Positions 9,273 through 19,485 are shown, numbered from the stretch's first letter. The stretch: DNA of 20,000 nucleotides from Anaeromyces robustus (GCA_002104895.1 MCFG01000095.1:130001-150000), one strand, 5' to 3'. Made by a program: numbers and translations. The notes: generated from the sequence alone by a model not told the origin.

Positions 9273-11597
9273 AAAGCATTATTTAATGTATAAATTTTTT
9301 TTATTAATACCATCTCATGAAAAATAGTTTACTTTTTACTTCAATTGGAAGTTTAAATACAATATCTATTATATTAAATTTTAATAAAAACGACATTATA
9401 TATATTAAATTTTAGATTTTAAACAAATTATATTATTTTAAATTTTAAAAACATATATTAAAAAGAAAACAATTTTTAACAAAAGTTATGATCAAACCAT
9501 TTTTATTGTTTTATAATAAATATTATTAATTTATAATTGCTATATATAGTCACTTTTTAAGTTAATCAAGAAATGTATTATATCTAAAATATATGTTACG
9601 ATTAAATTAAAAATTTTCAATAATATTATTCTTTATTTCAAAATATTAATAATTTTACCACATGTATATAAATATAATATATCTGAGCAATTTATAAAAA
9701 TTATGCATATTATAGTTAATCAAAATAAAAATAAAAAATTCGTTTAAATGAAATAATTTAAATAAATAAGATAAAGAATAAACTTAATTTTTTTTTTCAA
9801 TAATTTCAATTATTTCCTTATTTTATAAAAAAAAATAAACCTTATTATTTTTCAATGATTAACCATTTCTTTTATAAAAGTTAAAATATAATAGTATATC
9901 TTATAATGATATGTGGATTCACAATTAATTATTTTTCTCACAAAAAGAAATAGATTTACTATTATATAAAAATATAATTTAAAAAAAAAAAGCATACAAT
10001 ATTCCTTTTTATTTAACTAAAATAAATAAATAAATAAAATAATACTAGTGCTTTAGTAATGATGGATTGCCTTTTTTATTTCATGTCAAATATATATATA
10101 TACTTTAAATAATAAAATATCCAAGGATTGATAAATTATCAAAAAAAAATTTTTTTTTATCCACTAAATTTATTATAATAATTTTAATTAATATATATAT
10201 AATAAAAGTTAAAAAATTTTTTAGTTTTTTTTTTTTTTTTAATTAAAGTTCTTTTAAACTCAGTGTTTTGATAAATTATATATTCAATTTTTAATAGGTT
10301 TATATATAACTTATAATATATATCATTATTAAATATATAAACGGTATATTCATATTACTCATATTATTCATATCTTATGAATTATTTTTTATTTTTCTAT
10401 TCCTAATACTTCTATGCATTTAATTAAATCATATTTAAATGTACCGTTTAATGTCTTAAAAAAAAAAAAAAAACTGAATTTATTATAAACATAAAATCAT
10501 ATTATTAAAAAAATGTATCATATTACCCTTCATACATTTTTTTAAAAAAAAAATATTTGCATATGAATATTCAGAAGTAACCCTTTTTAATATTTATTGT
10601 GTTTTATTATAACTTTTTCATTTAAGTTTTAATCCATATTGACAAAAAATGTATTTTAATTACATATTCTTTAATTTACTAAAAAAAAAAAAACTATTCT
10701 AAATTATACATTAATATATAATTATAATAAAGTTTGATACATATATAATATATTATAAATTAAAAATAACAATATATAATATCATGTATTATAGAGAGAA
10801 AAATAAGCGTAATAAAATAAAAATAATAATTATATATATATATATATAAATACATTTATATGAAAATACAAATACAAATGACCATTCATAATTCATATTT
10901 CAACATGCATATATATGATTTCATTTAATTTATATATCAATAAAATAAATTAATTTATATAATTGTTTATAATTATGTTTATTTTTTTTTATCTAATTTG
11001 TTTATTTATTTGTTTGTTTATATAAATGTTTATTTTATCTTTTTTTTTTATTTTATTTTATTTTATTTTTTAAACTTTAAAATTTAATAAAAAATTAATA
11101 ATAAAAACTCAAATAAAATTTTTTTGTTTGATATTTTTTTAAACAAAAAGTTGTTAAACTTTTTATAACTCATAAAATTTTATAGTTTTTAATGTAGTTA
11201 TACTTTTTTAAAAAGAGTTAGTTTTATTTCTTTTATTTTATATCAAATAAAATATAATTTTAGATTTTAATATTTGAAATGAAATTCATAATATATTATA
11301 TCAATATATTATTAAACAATTTTATTAAAAAATGTTTTGTAATAAATAATAATATAAAAACATTGAATAAAAAAAATGAAATATTGCTGCGTAATATACA
11401 TGAACTTTTTTTATTATTATTTTGTTTTCATTACAATTAATAAAATGAAAAATTAATTATGAAATTTATATTTATTTTTTTTTTATCTTTATTCAAAGAT
11501 TAATAAAAATAAAATAAAAATAAAAAAACCATAAATTCAATTAATTTTATTAGAGCTTCTGATCATTTATTTTATGCAGTGTTGAAAATTTAAAAAT

Positions 11598-11622
11598 AAA
11601 ACAAAACAAAACAAAACAAAAC
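11598..11622. repeat. (AAAAC)5 microsatellite
   Basis: Five exact AAAAC units, a variant of the AAAAT pentamer that dominates the right end of the window. Confidence 0.92.
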
Positions 11623-11842
11623 GAAAAAAAGGAAAATAAAAGTAAACCAAATCTAAAATCTACAAATATAATTTATATAATTTATTTATTTATTATTAAA
11701 ATTAATATATTTTATAATCATTTCCATTTCCATAACTATCATTAGCATAAAAGTATGACTATTCTTATTATTAATTCCAAAATGATTTTATATGTATTTT
11801 AAAGAATATAATATAAAAAATAATTTTCTTTTTTTTATACTC

Positions 11843-11938
11843 TATTTTATTTAAAGATTAATTACATTAATAAAATGTTTATTTTTATTTTATTTAAAGA
11901 TTAATTACATTAATAAAATGTTTATTTTTATTTTATTT
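11843..11938. repeat. 43-bp tandem duplication, about 2.2 copies
   Basis: The unit starting at 11843 recurs without a mismatch at 11886, and a third partial copy ends at 11938. The core includes TTAAAGATTAATTACATTAA. Absence of differences points to a recent duplication. Confidence 0.92.
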
Positions 11939-12233
11939 TTTTTTTTTATCCTTTCTTTTATCTTGATAATAATTTCAAAAAAAAAATTAAGGTTATTATA
12001 TCATATCATATTATCAAAATATAGGATAAATTTACATTTATAATTTTAATAAAAAAAAAAAAAAAAATTCAATATTATAATATTGTATTTGTAAACAATT
12101 TTTTGTATATGAAATAAAAAGATTGAACCTTATCTTTATGAAAAAGAATTGATATATAATTACATCAAATTTTAAATGAAAGTATTATAATTTTCATAAA
12201 ACCCTTCTATGATTTATATTTTTTTATTTTAAC

Positions 12234-12264
<31 letters not shown>

Positions 12265-12361
12265 TTTATTTATTTTTTTTTATTTATTTATTTATTTATT
12301 TATTTTTTATTTATTTATTTATTTATTTTTATTTATTTATTTATTTATTTTTATTTATTTT
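12234..12361. repeat. Interrupted (TTTA)n array
   Basis: Several runs of TTTA separated by TTTTTA and longer T interruptions, about 400 bases downstream of the end of the minus-strand ankyrin frame. Confidence 0.9.
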
Positions 12362-12728
12362 CTTTATATTTAGTTAATTTAATATTTATTATTAATAGTT
12401 ATTATATAATTTGTTAATTAGTTATAATGTAAAAAAAAAAAAAACAGTTTTTTTATATTTTTATTTATTTAAAACTGTAATAAAAAGAATAAAAACAATA
12501 TAATTTATATATTATTAATTATATATATATACTTGATATATATACTTGACAATAGTAATAATATATAATTATTATTACTTATTGTTATTATTTATTATTA
12601 ATAAATAGATATATTGAAAAGTAAATTACTGTAATTGTAATTATTTTTATATATATATGAATGTTGGTTGATAAAAAAAAAAAGAAAAGAAAGATAAAAA
12701 AGATAGAAATAATTATGATAATAATTGT

Positions 12729-14297
12729 TCAGTCTTTTAATTCATTTATTCTTACACATGTTTTTTTCATTAAAAATTTCTTAATTCTACCATTATATAT
12801 ATAACCCTTTTCATTATAAATCTTTTTTAAATTCATTAATAATTTTTCTTCTTGAGAATTAATATTTTGAATATTGGTTAGATAATGAATAAGATATTGT
12901 ACAATTTCTAAATTTCTAGATTTAACAGCATATAATAAAGGAGTTTCACCTAAACAATTAATATTTGAAAGTGAAAGTTGATAATTTAATATAATTATTA
13001 ATAAATCTAAACGATGACGAAAAATAATTGATTTTATAAGTTCATCTTTGAATTTATATTTTTCAAAGGATGAATTTTGAACAATATATTCAAATATAGA
13101 AGGAATAGCTATACGAGATGCATATTCATAAATAGTTTCATTATAACTTTCTTTATTTTTATTTCTTTCATTAGGATTAGCTTTATATTTCAATAGAATT
13201 TTTACTATTGGTAAATAATTAGATTCAATACCATAAGCAAGAGATAATTTACCATTTTTATCTTTGATATCCGCTGGGGATCCCTTTATAAATAAATGTT
13301 CCATGAATATCACTTTTTGTTTATTTGATATAATATAATAAGGAACTTTTAAAAGTGTTATTAAAGGAATTTCACCATCTTGATTAATTTCCTTTACAGA
13401 TATATTTTTATGTTTTAATAAAGCTAATAAAATATCTTCATTACCTAATGTAATAACCATATCTAAAGCTGAATGTCTATAAATGGAATTCTTTGTCATC
13501 GGTGGTATTTCATTTGTTGTCATAGATAAATGGTTATCATCATTATGATTATTATTATTATTATTATTGTTGTTGTTGTTGTTGTTGTTGCTATTGTTAT
13601 TATTGACAATTTTTTGGTAATATACTTCAACACCTCTTTCAATTAAATAGTTTATCATTATGATATCTTCTTTAAAAATAGCATAATGTAAAAGAGAATA
13701 ACCAAAATTATCTACGGTATCGATAATATCTATAGTTAAATGAGAAAGAAGGGATTCAAATGATTTTTCATGGTTCTCTGTTTTTAATAAATAAATATAA
13801 ATTAATGGAGTAAAACCGTATGGACAAAAACATTTAGTAAAATATTCATATAAAGAAGAAGAAGAAGATATTTGATGAAGAATAGTATCAATATCATTTA
13901 ATTTATTTTGTTCAATCGCTTTAATTAATAAATGAAAATAATCATTATCATTATCTTTTATTGTTATATTATTCCTTATTCTCTTAATAATTTCTTGATT
14001 TTTTAATAAGTAATGAATAATACAATAATCATTATTTTTTAAAGCATCTATCAAAAGTGAATAATTATTTTGATTATCTAATAAAGTAGTAGTAGATGAT
14101 AATGATGATAAGTAGTAATTATCATTACAATAGGTAGAATAAATTATAGATTTCAAAATATCAAACATTTGATGATATTGTATATTATTATAAATAGGTT
14201 TCATAGATTTGAAAACATAATAAGCGATTTTTAATGATAAATCATTATTTTTATCTTTAATAGAATAATTAATGGTAAAATTAACATTATTTTCCAT
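12729..14297 (-). CDS. Ankyrin-repeat protein, C-terminal part of a split gene
   Basis: 522 codons from the first in-frame ATG, but the frame is open a further 53 codons upstream to 14456. Those codons read like the same protein (TYLFIPFLQQC, LIFNSILHLNNISLIKCF). The ATG is therefore probably internal, not a start. Ankyrin repeats are visible at about residues 196-225 (NFGYSLLHYAIFKED...YLIERGVEV), 273-300, 305-340, 346-376 (GKLSLAYGIESNYLPIVKIL) and 449-478 (GETPLLYAVKSRNLEIVQYL). An Asn run at 233-250 interrupts them, encoded by mixed AAC/AAT codons. Ankyrin repeats bind other proteins; no catalytic domain is seen. The frame ends in TGA after a short basic tail. It follows the 1352-codon frame on the same strand with a -1 frame relation. 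I read both as one gene. Confidence 0.8.
   Translation of the reverse strand: MENNVNFTINYSIKDKNNDLSLKIAYYVFKSMKPIYNNIQYHQMFDILKSIIYSTYCNDNYYLSSLSSTTTLLDNQNNYSLLIDALKNNDYCIIHYLLKNQEIIKRIRNNITIKDNDNDYFHLLIKAIEQNKLNDIDTILHQISSSSSLYEYFTKCFCPYGFTPLIYIYLLKTENHEKSFESLLSHLTIDIIDTVDNFGYSLLHYAIFKEDIIMINYLIERGVEVYYQKIVNNNNSNNNNNNNNNNNNNNHNDDNHLSMTTNEIPPMTKNSIYRHSALDMVITLGNEDILLALLKHKNISVKEINQDGEIPLITLLKVPYYIISNKQKVIFMEHLFIKGSPADIKDKNGKLSLAYGIESNYLPIVKILLKYKANPNERNKNKESYNETIYEYASRIAIPSIFEYIVQNSSFEKYKFKDELIKSIIFRHRLDLLIIILNYQLSLSNINCLGETPLLYAVKSRNLEIVQYLIHYLTNIQNINSQEEKLLMNLKKIYNEKGYIYNGRIKKFLMKKTCVRINELKD
13555..13610 (-). repeat. AAC/AAT run coding for Asn
   Basis: ATT and GTT triplets on the plus strand encode about 17 Asn inside the ankyrin protein (residues 233-250 of the second frame). 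Mixed synonymous codons make it less slippery than a pure AAT run. Confidence 0.88.
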
Positions 14298-14425
14298 GAA
14301 ACATTTTATTAAAGAAATATTATTTAAATGTAAAATGGAATTAAATATTAAAGTAAGATCTTGATTATCACATTGTTGAAGGAATGGTATAAAAAGATAT
14401 GTAAATTCTTGCTTAACGGATACAC

Positions 14426-14456
14426 CTAATAAAACTTCAATAATATATGATGAAGT
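14426..14456 (-). other. Frameshift junction joining two ankyrin frames
   Basis: The upstream frame stops at TAG 14428-14426. The downstream frame is open from just after TGA 14459-14457. In this 31-base overlap the first frame reads HHILLKFY and the second reads IIEVLLGVSVKQEF. Adding one T to the T4 run of the sense strand (plus-strand AAAA at 14431-14434) makes HHILLKFLLGVSVKQEF and one frame of 5757 bases, exactly 1919 codons. No intron explains it: between 14436 and 14777 the sense strand has no GT at all, so no standard donor exists. No good slippery heptamer for programmed -1 shifting was seen either. Confidence 0.75.
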
Positions 14457-17400
14457 TCATTAGCTTTTAATAATAATTTTTCAATATCAATAATTTGAAT
14501 TTTTTCATTAGAATTATTTATTAATAATTCATTTTCATCATTATTAGAAGGATGATTGTAATGATCATAATAATTTAAATCTAAATGAATATTATGGAAA
14601 GTAAAATAAATTCCATTTTTATCATTAATCTCTTCTTCTTTTGCTTTTGCTTTTTCTTTTTCTTCTGCTTCTTCTGCTTTATCTTCATTTTCTTCATTTT
14701 CCTTTTTATAATTCAAAAGTAAATTGAAAATATATTTCCATTCATAAATGTAGCCATTTTTCATATCATCTAATAAAACTTTCTCAAATGGAATATCTAA
14801 ATCAATTAAATTAAAAAGAGGATGATCAATAAATACTTCAATCATAGTTTTCAAAAGATAAGTACGATGATATTGAATAAGATATTGGAAAATTTTCTTG
14901 ATTAATTTTTCATCATAGGTATTATTTTTTGGATGTAAATGTTCCATTATCAATAATTCCATAATATAAATATCATTCCAATGATAATTTTGAATTAAGG
15001 ATTGATAAGGAATTAAATTAAGGTTTATATTAGATTGATTAAAGATTTTGTATTTAAGATAACCAAATAAAAAAAAATTAAAATTTTTTTTAATATCTAA
15101 AAGATATCTTAAATATTCAATATAGTCATTTTCTTCAGCATTAAAAGAGGAATGAGATATAGTTTGATCAATTACATACTTTGAAATATTTTTTAAACCA
15201 ATTATAGTATTTGAAATATTTTTTGAATAAAGTTCATTTAATTGATATAAAACTTCAATAAAGTTAGTTTTTTGAAATTGAAAAGATTCATGATTAAAAA
15301 TACATTCCAAAATTTCTTGTATTTCATCTTCGTCAAATTCTAAAATTCTCATCAAATATAATAGTTTATCTAAATTAATTTCATGATAATTAAAAGTAGG
15401 ATGAATACAAAATTGACAGAAAAAATAATGTATTACTGGTTTAAGATCTCTTGACATATATCTTTGTAAAATCTCAACACATTCATTAAAATTAACATTT
15501 TTTTGCAAATTGAAAGATGGATGCTTGAAAAATATTCTTAAAACGTACATTATTTGTTCCAAGTTTTTAAAATAACTGACACAATTCATTAAGCTATCTA
15601 AAACATCATAAAATATTCTTACATTGGTATTATTTAAATTAATTATTTTTCGACGAAAGCATTTTTTAATATAGTATTCATACAAATAATTTTCTTGAAG
15701 AAGTGGAAGAGCTCCATTTACAATATTATATATAGGTAAAGTTTGAAGATTGAAAGTAGGATGACACGTAAATTTTTTAATAATGTATTTTATAATATCA
15801 ACATCTTTATGGCATCTTTTTATCGCCTCAAATAATGTTTGTATATAATTTTTAGCTAAATCAAAATTTTCATACTCGAATAATTTTTTAATGAAATATT
15901 TTATAGTTCTAATGTTTTCTCGTTTATTAACCTTACGATCCAGACAAATAATACTATAAAAATCAAGATCATTGAAATAATTGTAATTTTGACAACTGAA
16001 CATTTTATCAATTAAGTCACGATTACCATATTCAATAGCTAAACTAAATGTTTTACAACGATGCGTATCAAGGTATTGAGATAATTCTCTAGCATCATAA
16101 TTTAAAAAAGTAAGAAGAAGTTTAAGGTTTGTAGTAGAGATAGCTTCATTATAAAAATCAAAATTCAATTCTTTATTATTATTATTATTAGGTAGTTCTT
16201 CTAATAAAAGTTTTCTTATGCCTTCATTAGAAAGAGGAATATTACCTTTTGAATAATTGATGAAATGATTAACATTTTGACAATGATAATAATATTTAAA
16301 AATTGGTATTAAAAAGGTATTATTTTGAATATTCCTTATATATTCTATGAAAAGAGCGTCAGTAATTGTTGAATAATGATGAAGAATATAGTATAAATTT
16401 TTAAAATTAAGTTTATTTTGTTTATATAAACATTGAGTTATATCATCTTTATCATCGCTTAGTGGATAATTTAAAGTAGCTCCCTTTTCAAGTAATAAAT
16501 TTGCTATTTGAAAATTGTTATGAGACAAAGCCATATAGAGAGGAGATTGATAATTATTAATGGTATAATTAAATTGATAGTAAGGAGTAGAAACTAGATA
16601 TTCTATAAAATCTAAAGGTGCTTCATGATCAATTGACAAAATTAAAATATCAAATATTGAATTTTTAAAGTAAAAGGGAATAATATGTTCATTTTTAAGA
16701 AATTGCATTAATTCATAATATTGATTTTTTCCAATTAAATCATTAATTTTATTTCTCTTTTTATCATAATTAGCGATAATATCTAAGAAATAAATTGGAA
16801 AGGAGAAACATATTTGATGATTTTTAACTTTTTCAATAAAGATAAATTTTTTATTGCTATTTTCATGATTTAAATCATCCTTTTCAAAAGCATGTAATAT
16901 ATTGTATAGGACTTTTAATTTATTTCTAGTATCATACCTATAATAAATATCTAATAATTTATAATTTTCTGATTCAACAGCATCAATATATTGAGATGGG
17001 GTAAAATTAATTTTATTAATTTCCTGATTAACCATATCTTGAAGTTGCTTTTTTGAAAGAGCATGATAATTTTTGTAATAAGAAAGAAGATTTAAAATAA
17101 AAGCATCATTATAAATATAATATTTAAAAATCATTTCTAAGCAGTTATAATTGGATTGTTGAATTAAATTATTAATATAATTATTAGAAATTTCTTTGAC
17201 ACAAGAACATTTTCTTAATAAATAATTTAAATTTTTAGTATTGAGGATATTATAATATTGCAAGTATTTAAATAAATTCATTCTTCCAATTTCAAAATTA
17301 ATATTAGCACCATGACGTATTAATATATCGGCAATTTGAAATTTGTTTTGAGCTAAAGCAGTAGAAAGAGGTGAACAACTTATAGTAACATAATTTAATG

Positions 17401-18484
17401 ATCTATAATGACAACATATATAATTAATCATTGGTAAAGAAACATTATTTTCAATAGCTGTAATTAACATATCCATAGTTTCCGTATTGAAAAAAGGAAT
17501 ATAAAAATGACGATCTTTTATAAAGTATTCAAATTCCAAAAATCTATTGCTTATTATCAATGGTAGAAGGATCATTCTTTCTTCTTCAATATGTTCTAAA
17601 TGATTTAAAAATATAGGATCAATATTTATTGATAAAATACCAGATTCTATAAGATTAATAAATTGAAATTTTTTACTGGTCCAATCTTTACCAGCAAATC
17701 CCTTTTTATCAAAAGCTTCAAAAATATCATATAAAATATCATTTAAATCTCGAATATGGATATCATAATCATAGATATGTTTTAGCGCAATATAATTTTC
17801 ATGACATATTGCTTCTTTATAAATATTTTTATTTATAATTATTTTTGAATCTTTATTAGTTATTATTGTTTCTAAATCTGAAGAAGAAATACCAATTTTT
17901 TGATGATAATAAAAAAGTAGTTTTAAAATAATATTTTGATAACATAAAGACTCATCGAATATAATTCTTAAATAGGTATTTTCCTTTTTATTTATCAATT
18001 TATTAATAAATTTAGAAGTGACAGTTGCACCATGCCGTATTAGATACTTTAAACTTTTAATAGTAAGATTGTTGGAACGATATAAAGATTGAAGAAGATT
18101 AAAGTAATGATCGTCGTCCTTATAGTCTATATTAGCATGAAATTCTAAAAGAAAATCCGCTATTGAAAAGTTTTCTTCTTTAATAGCATAATAAAGTGGT
18201 GAATAATATTTAAATCTCTTTGAATAATTTAAATCTTTATACTCTCCAATATCTATTATACATTGTAATAATTCTTGTGAGATATTATTTTGTATAGCTA
18301 TTACTAATAGATCAAAATCTTGTCCTTTAAAATTTTTCAATTTATATTTATTATCCCTTAAAAATTTTTCTAATAAGGATACATTATTCTTTTGTATTAT
18401 AGTAATAAATTTTTCTAATAAGGTTACATGATTCTTTTGTATTATAGTAATAAATTTTTCTATAATTTCGTTTGTTTCTGACAT
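14426..18484 (-). CDS. Large ankyrin-type repeat protein, N-terminal part
   Basis: 1352 codons from ATG in the context ACAAAAATG. Order of parts: a 15-residue tandem repeat (residues 9-40); three copies of a module of about 276 residues (about 58-337, 338-611, 612-830); a helical region with six H-P-x-F-N-like segments (900-1225); an acidic/basic Glu-Lys-Ala linker (1261-1290); and an Asn-rich end. Each module begins like DLLVIAIQNN, carries an ankyrin pair (SPLYYAIKEENFSIADFLLE, then HANID), then LKYLIRHGA and a set of degenerate helical pairs. This arrangement matches, from memory, a large ankyrin family of anaerobic gut fungi; I could not search. The role is probably protein binding, and neither location nor partner can be inferred; no signal peptide or membrane segment was seen. 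The stop at 14426 is probably premature, because coding continues in the -1 frame. Confidence 0.85.
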   Translation of the reverse strand: MSETNEIIEKFITIIQKNHVTLLEKFITIIQKNNVSLLEKFLRDNKYKLKNFKGQDFDLLVIAIQNNISQELLQCIIDIGEYKDLNYSKRFKYYSPLYYAIKEENFSIADFLLEFHANIDYKDDDHYFNLLQSLYRSNNLTIKSLKYLIRHGATVTSKFINKLINKKENTYLRIIFDESLCYQNIILKLLFYYHQKIGISSSDLETIITNKDSKIIINKNIYKEAICHENYIALKHIYDYDIHIRDLNDILYDIFEAFDKKGFAGKDWTSKKFQFINLIESGILSINIDPIFLNHLEHIEEERMILLPLIISNRFLEFEYFIKDRHFYIPFFNTETMDMLITAIENNVSLPMINYICCHYRSLNYVTISCSPLSTALAQNKFQIADILIRHGANINFEIGRMNLFKYLQYYNILNTKNLNYLLRKCSCVKEISNNYINNLIQQSNYNCLEMIFKYYIYNDAFILNLLSYYKNYHALSKKQLQDMVNQEINKINFTPSQYIDAVESENYKLLDIYYRYDTRNKLKVLYNILHAFEKDDLNHENSNKKFIFIEKVKNHQICFSFPIYFLDIIANYDKKRNKINDLIGKNQYYELMQFLKNEHIIPFYFKNSIFDILILSIDHEAPLDFIEYLVSTPYYQFNYTINNYQSPLYMALSHNNFQIANLLLEKGATLNYPLSDDKDDITQCLYKQNKLNFKNLYYILHHYSTITDALFIEYIRNIQNNTFLIPIFKYYYHCQNVNHFINYSKGNIPLSNEGIRKLLLEELPNNNNNKELNFDFYNEAISTTNLKLLLTFLNYDARELSQYLDTHRCKTFSLAIEYGNRDLIDKMFSCQNYNYFNDLDFYSIICLDRKVNKRENIRTIKYFIKKLFEYENFDLAKNYIQTLFEAIKRCHKDVDIIKYIIKKFTCHPTFNLQTLPIYNIVNGALPLLQENYLYEYYIKKCFRRKIINLNNTNVRIFYDVLDSLMNCVSYFKNLEQIMYVLRIFFKHPSFNLQKNVNFNECVEILQRYMSRDLKPVIHYFFCQFCIHPTFNYHEINLDKLLYLMRILEFDEDEIQEILECIFNHESFQFQKTNFIEVLYQLNELYSKNISNTIIGLKNISKYVIDQTISHSSFNAEENDYIEYLRYLLDIKKNFNFFLFGYLKYKIFNQSNINLNLIPYQSLIQNYHWNDIYIMELLIMEHLHPKNNTYDEKLIKKIFQYLIQYHRTYLLKTMIEVFIDHPLFNLIDLDIPFEKVLLDDMKNGYIYEWKYIFNLLLNYKKENEENEDKAEEAEEKEKAKAKEEEINDKNGIYFTFHNIHLDLNYYDHYNHPSNNDENELLINNSNEKIQIIDIEKLLLKANELHHILLKFY
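18362..18451 (-). repeat. 45-bp tandem duplication at the ankyrin gene start
   Basis: Two 45-bp units (18362-18406 and 18407-18451) differ at two positions. A third partial copy starts at 18452. In the protein this gives the 15-residue unit EKFITIIQKN-x-V-x-LL twice at residues 9-38, then EKFL again. The length is a multiple of three, so frame is kept. Confidence 0.93.
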
Positions 18485-19065
18485 TTTTGTTAATATATAT
18501 TTTTTTCAAAAAAAAAAAAATATATATATATATATATAAAAAATAAAAAAAGAAGAAGAAAAAACAATTTTAATATATATTTTTAATAGTAATTTTAATT
18601 TAAATGATAATTTTAAGTGATAAGTAGAATATTTTTTTTAGTTTTTTTTTGTTTTCTTAATATAATAGATTTTTGTGATAATTTTAAATTAATTAGGTAT
18701 AGTTTACACATAATAAAAATAAATTCTTATTAATAAATATGGAAAAAAAAAATTTTTTTTAAAGTGCTTCATTTTTGGCTTTTATATATAAATTTAAAAA
18801 AAATATATAAATATATTATAAATATATATACGTATAATATTATTTATTTAAAATATCCATTAGTTTTAGTACAATAATTGTATACTAAAACAGAAATTTA
18901 AAAAAAAAAATTTTTTTTTCTTTTGTTGTGGTTTTGTTAAAAATGATTAATTTATACTTGGTTCAGAAATTTAATTATTATTCATAAAAAATTTTTAATA
19001 AATTTAAAAAGAATACACGTAAAAATAAATTTTGTGACAGAGTGAGAAAATGAAATTATTTTTTA
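18485..19065. other. Upstream region of the ankyrin gene
   Basis: It begins with an A-rich leader and an (AT)n run at about 18520-18539. It should hold the promoter and 5' untranslated region of the minus-strand ankyrin gene. No single promoter element stands out from the A/T background. Confidence 0.6.
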
Positions 19066-19126
19066 TTTTTACACTTATTTTACATTTATTTTACATTTAT
19101 TTTATTTTATTTTATTTTATTTTATT
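19066..19126. repeat. (TTTTA)n array, complementary to the next array
   Basis: Starts with TTTATTTTACA-type units and ends in a pure TTTTA run at 19099-19126. It is the reverse complement of the AAAAT run at 19203-19250. The two could pair around a loop of about 75 bases. Confidence 0.88.
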
Positions 19127-19202
19127 AGTAAATTTTTTTGGTAATTTTTTTATATATTTTTTGTTAGATATTTTAAATTTTTAATTTATTAAAATGTAGA
19201 TG

Positions 19203-19485
19203 TAAAATAAAATAAAATAAAATAAAATAAAATAAAATAAAATAAAATAAATAGTAAATTAGAATAAGTTACAAGTACATATAAAATAAAATAAAATAAA
19301 TAGTAAATTAGAATAAGTTACAAGTATATATAAAATAAAATAAAATAAAATAAAATAAAATAAAATAAAATAAAATAAAATAAAATAAAATAAAATAAAA
19401 TAAAATAAAATAAAATAAAATAAAATAAAATAAAATAAAATAAAATAAAATAAAATAAAATAAAATAAAATAAAATAAAATAAAA
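19203..19485. repeat. (AAAAT)n arrays
   Basis: Three blocks of exact AAAAT units: 19203-19250, 19283-19299 and 19332-19485 (about 31 units). They are separated by a conserved 32-bp element. A short fourth block follows at 19521-19540. Confidence 0.93.

Larger units (their letters stand above)
7369..12728. other. 5.3 kb gene desert, almost pure A/T
   Basis: No frame in this span has protein-like composition. A 72-codon minus-strand frame at 8218-8436 is just A/T-coded Lys, Ile, Phe and Asn. The A-rich leader of the disordered-protein gene occupies the first part (7369-7430), and the 3' untranslated region of the ankyrin gene should occupy the last part. In between are microsatellites, a 43-bp tandem duplication, an inverted repeat and a small GC-richer patch, each listed separately. 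No tRNA B-box or other RNA gene motif was found by eye. Confidence 0.75.

Noticed and set aside
14426-14440. Programmed -1 ribosomal frameshift site
   Set aside because: The junction reads AAG TTT TAT TAG in frame, which does not match the X XXY YYZ heptamer, and no strong downstream stem was seen. Not excluded by experiment.
14426-14779. Intron from GT 14779 to TTATTAG 14426 joining the two ankyrin frames
   Set aside because: Phase leads to a frame that stops after about 25 codons, and the removed part includes an ordinary open coding stretch.
19203-19485. CRISPR-like array (repeat and spacer pattern)
   Set aside because: The spacers are themselves AAAAT pentamers of varied length, and the organism is eukaryotic; it is a satellite-type repeat.
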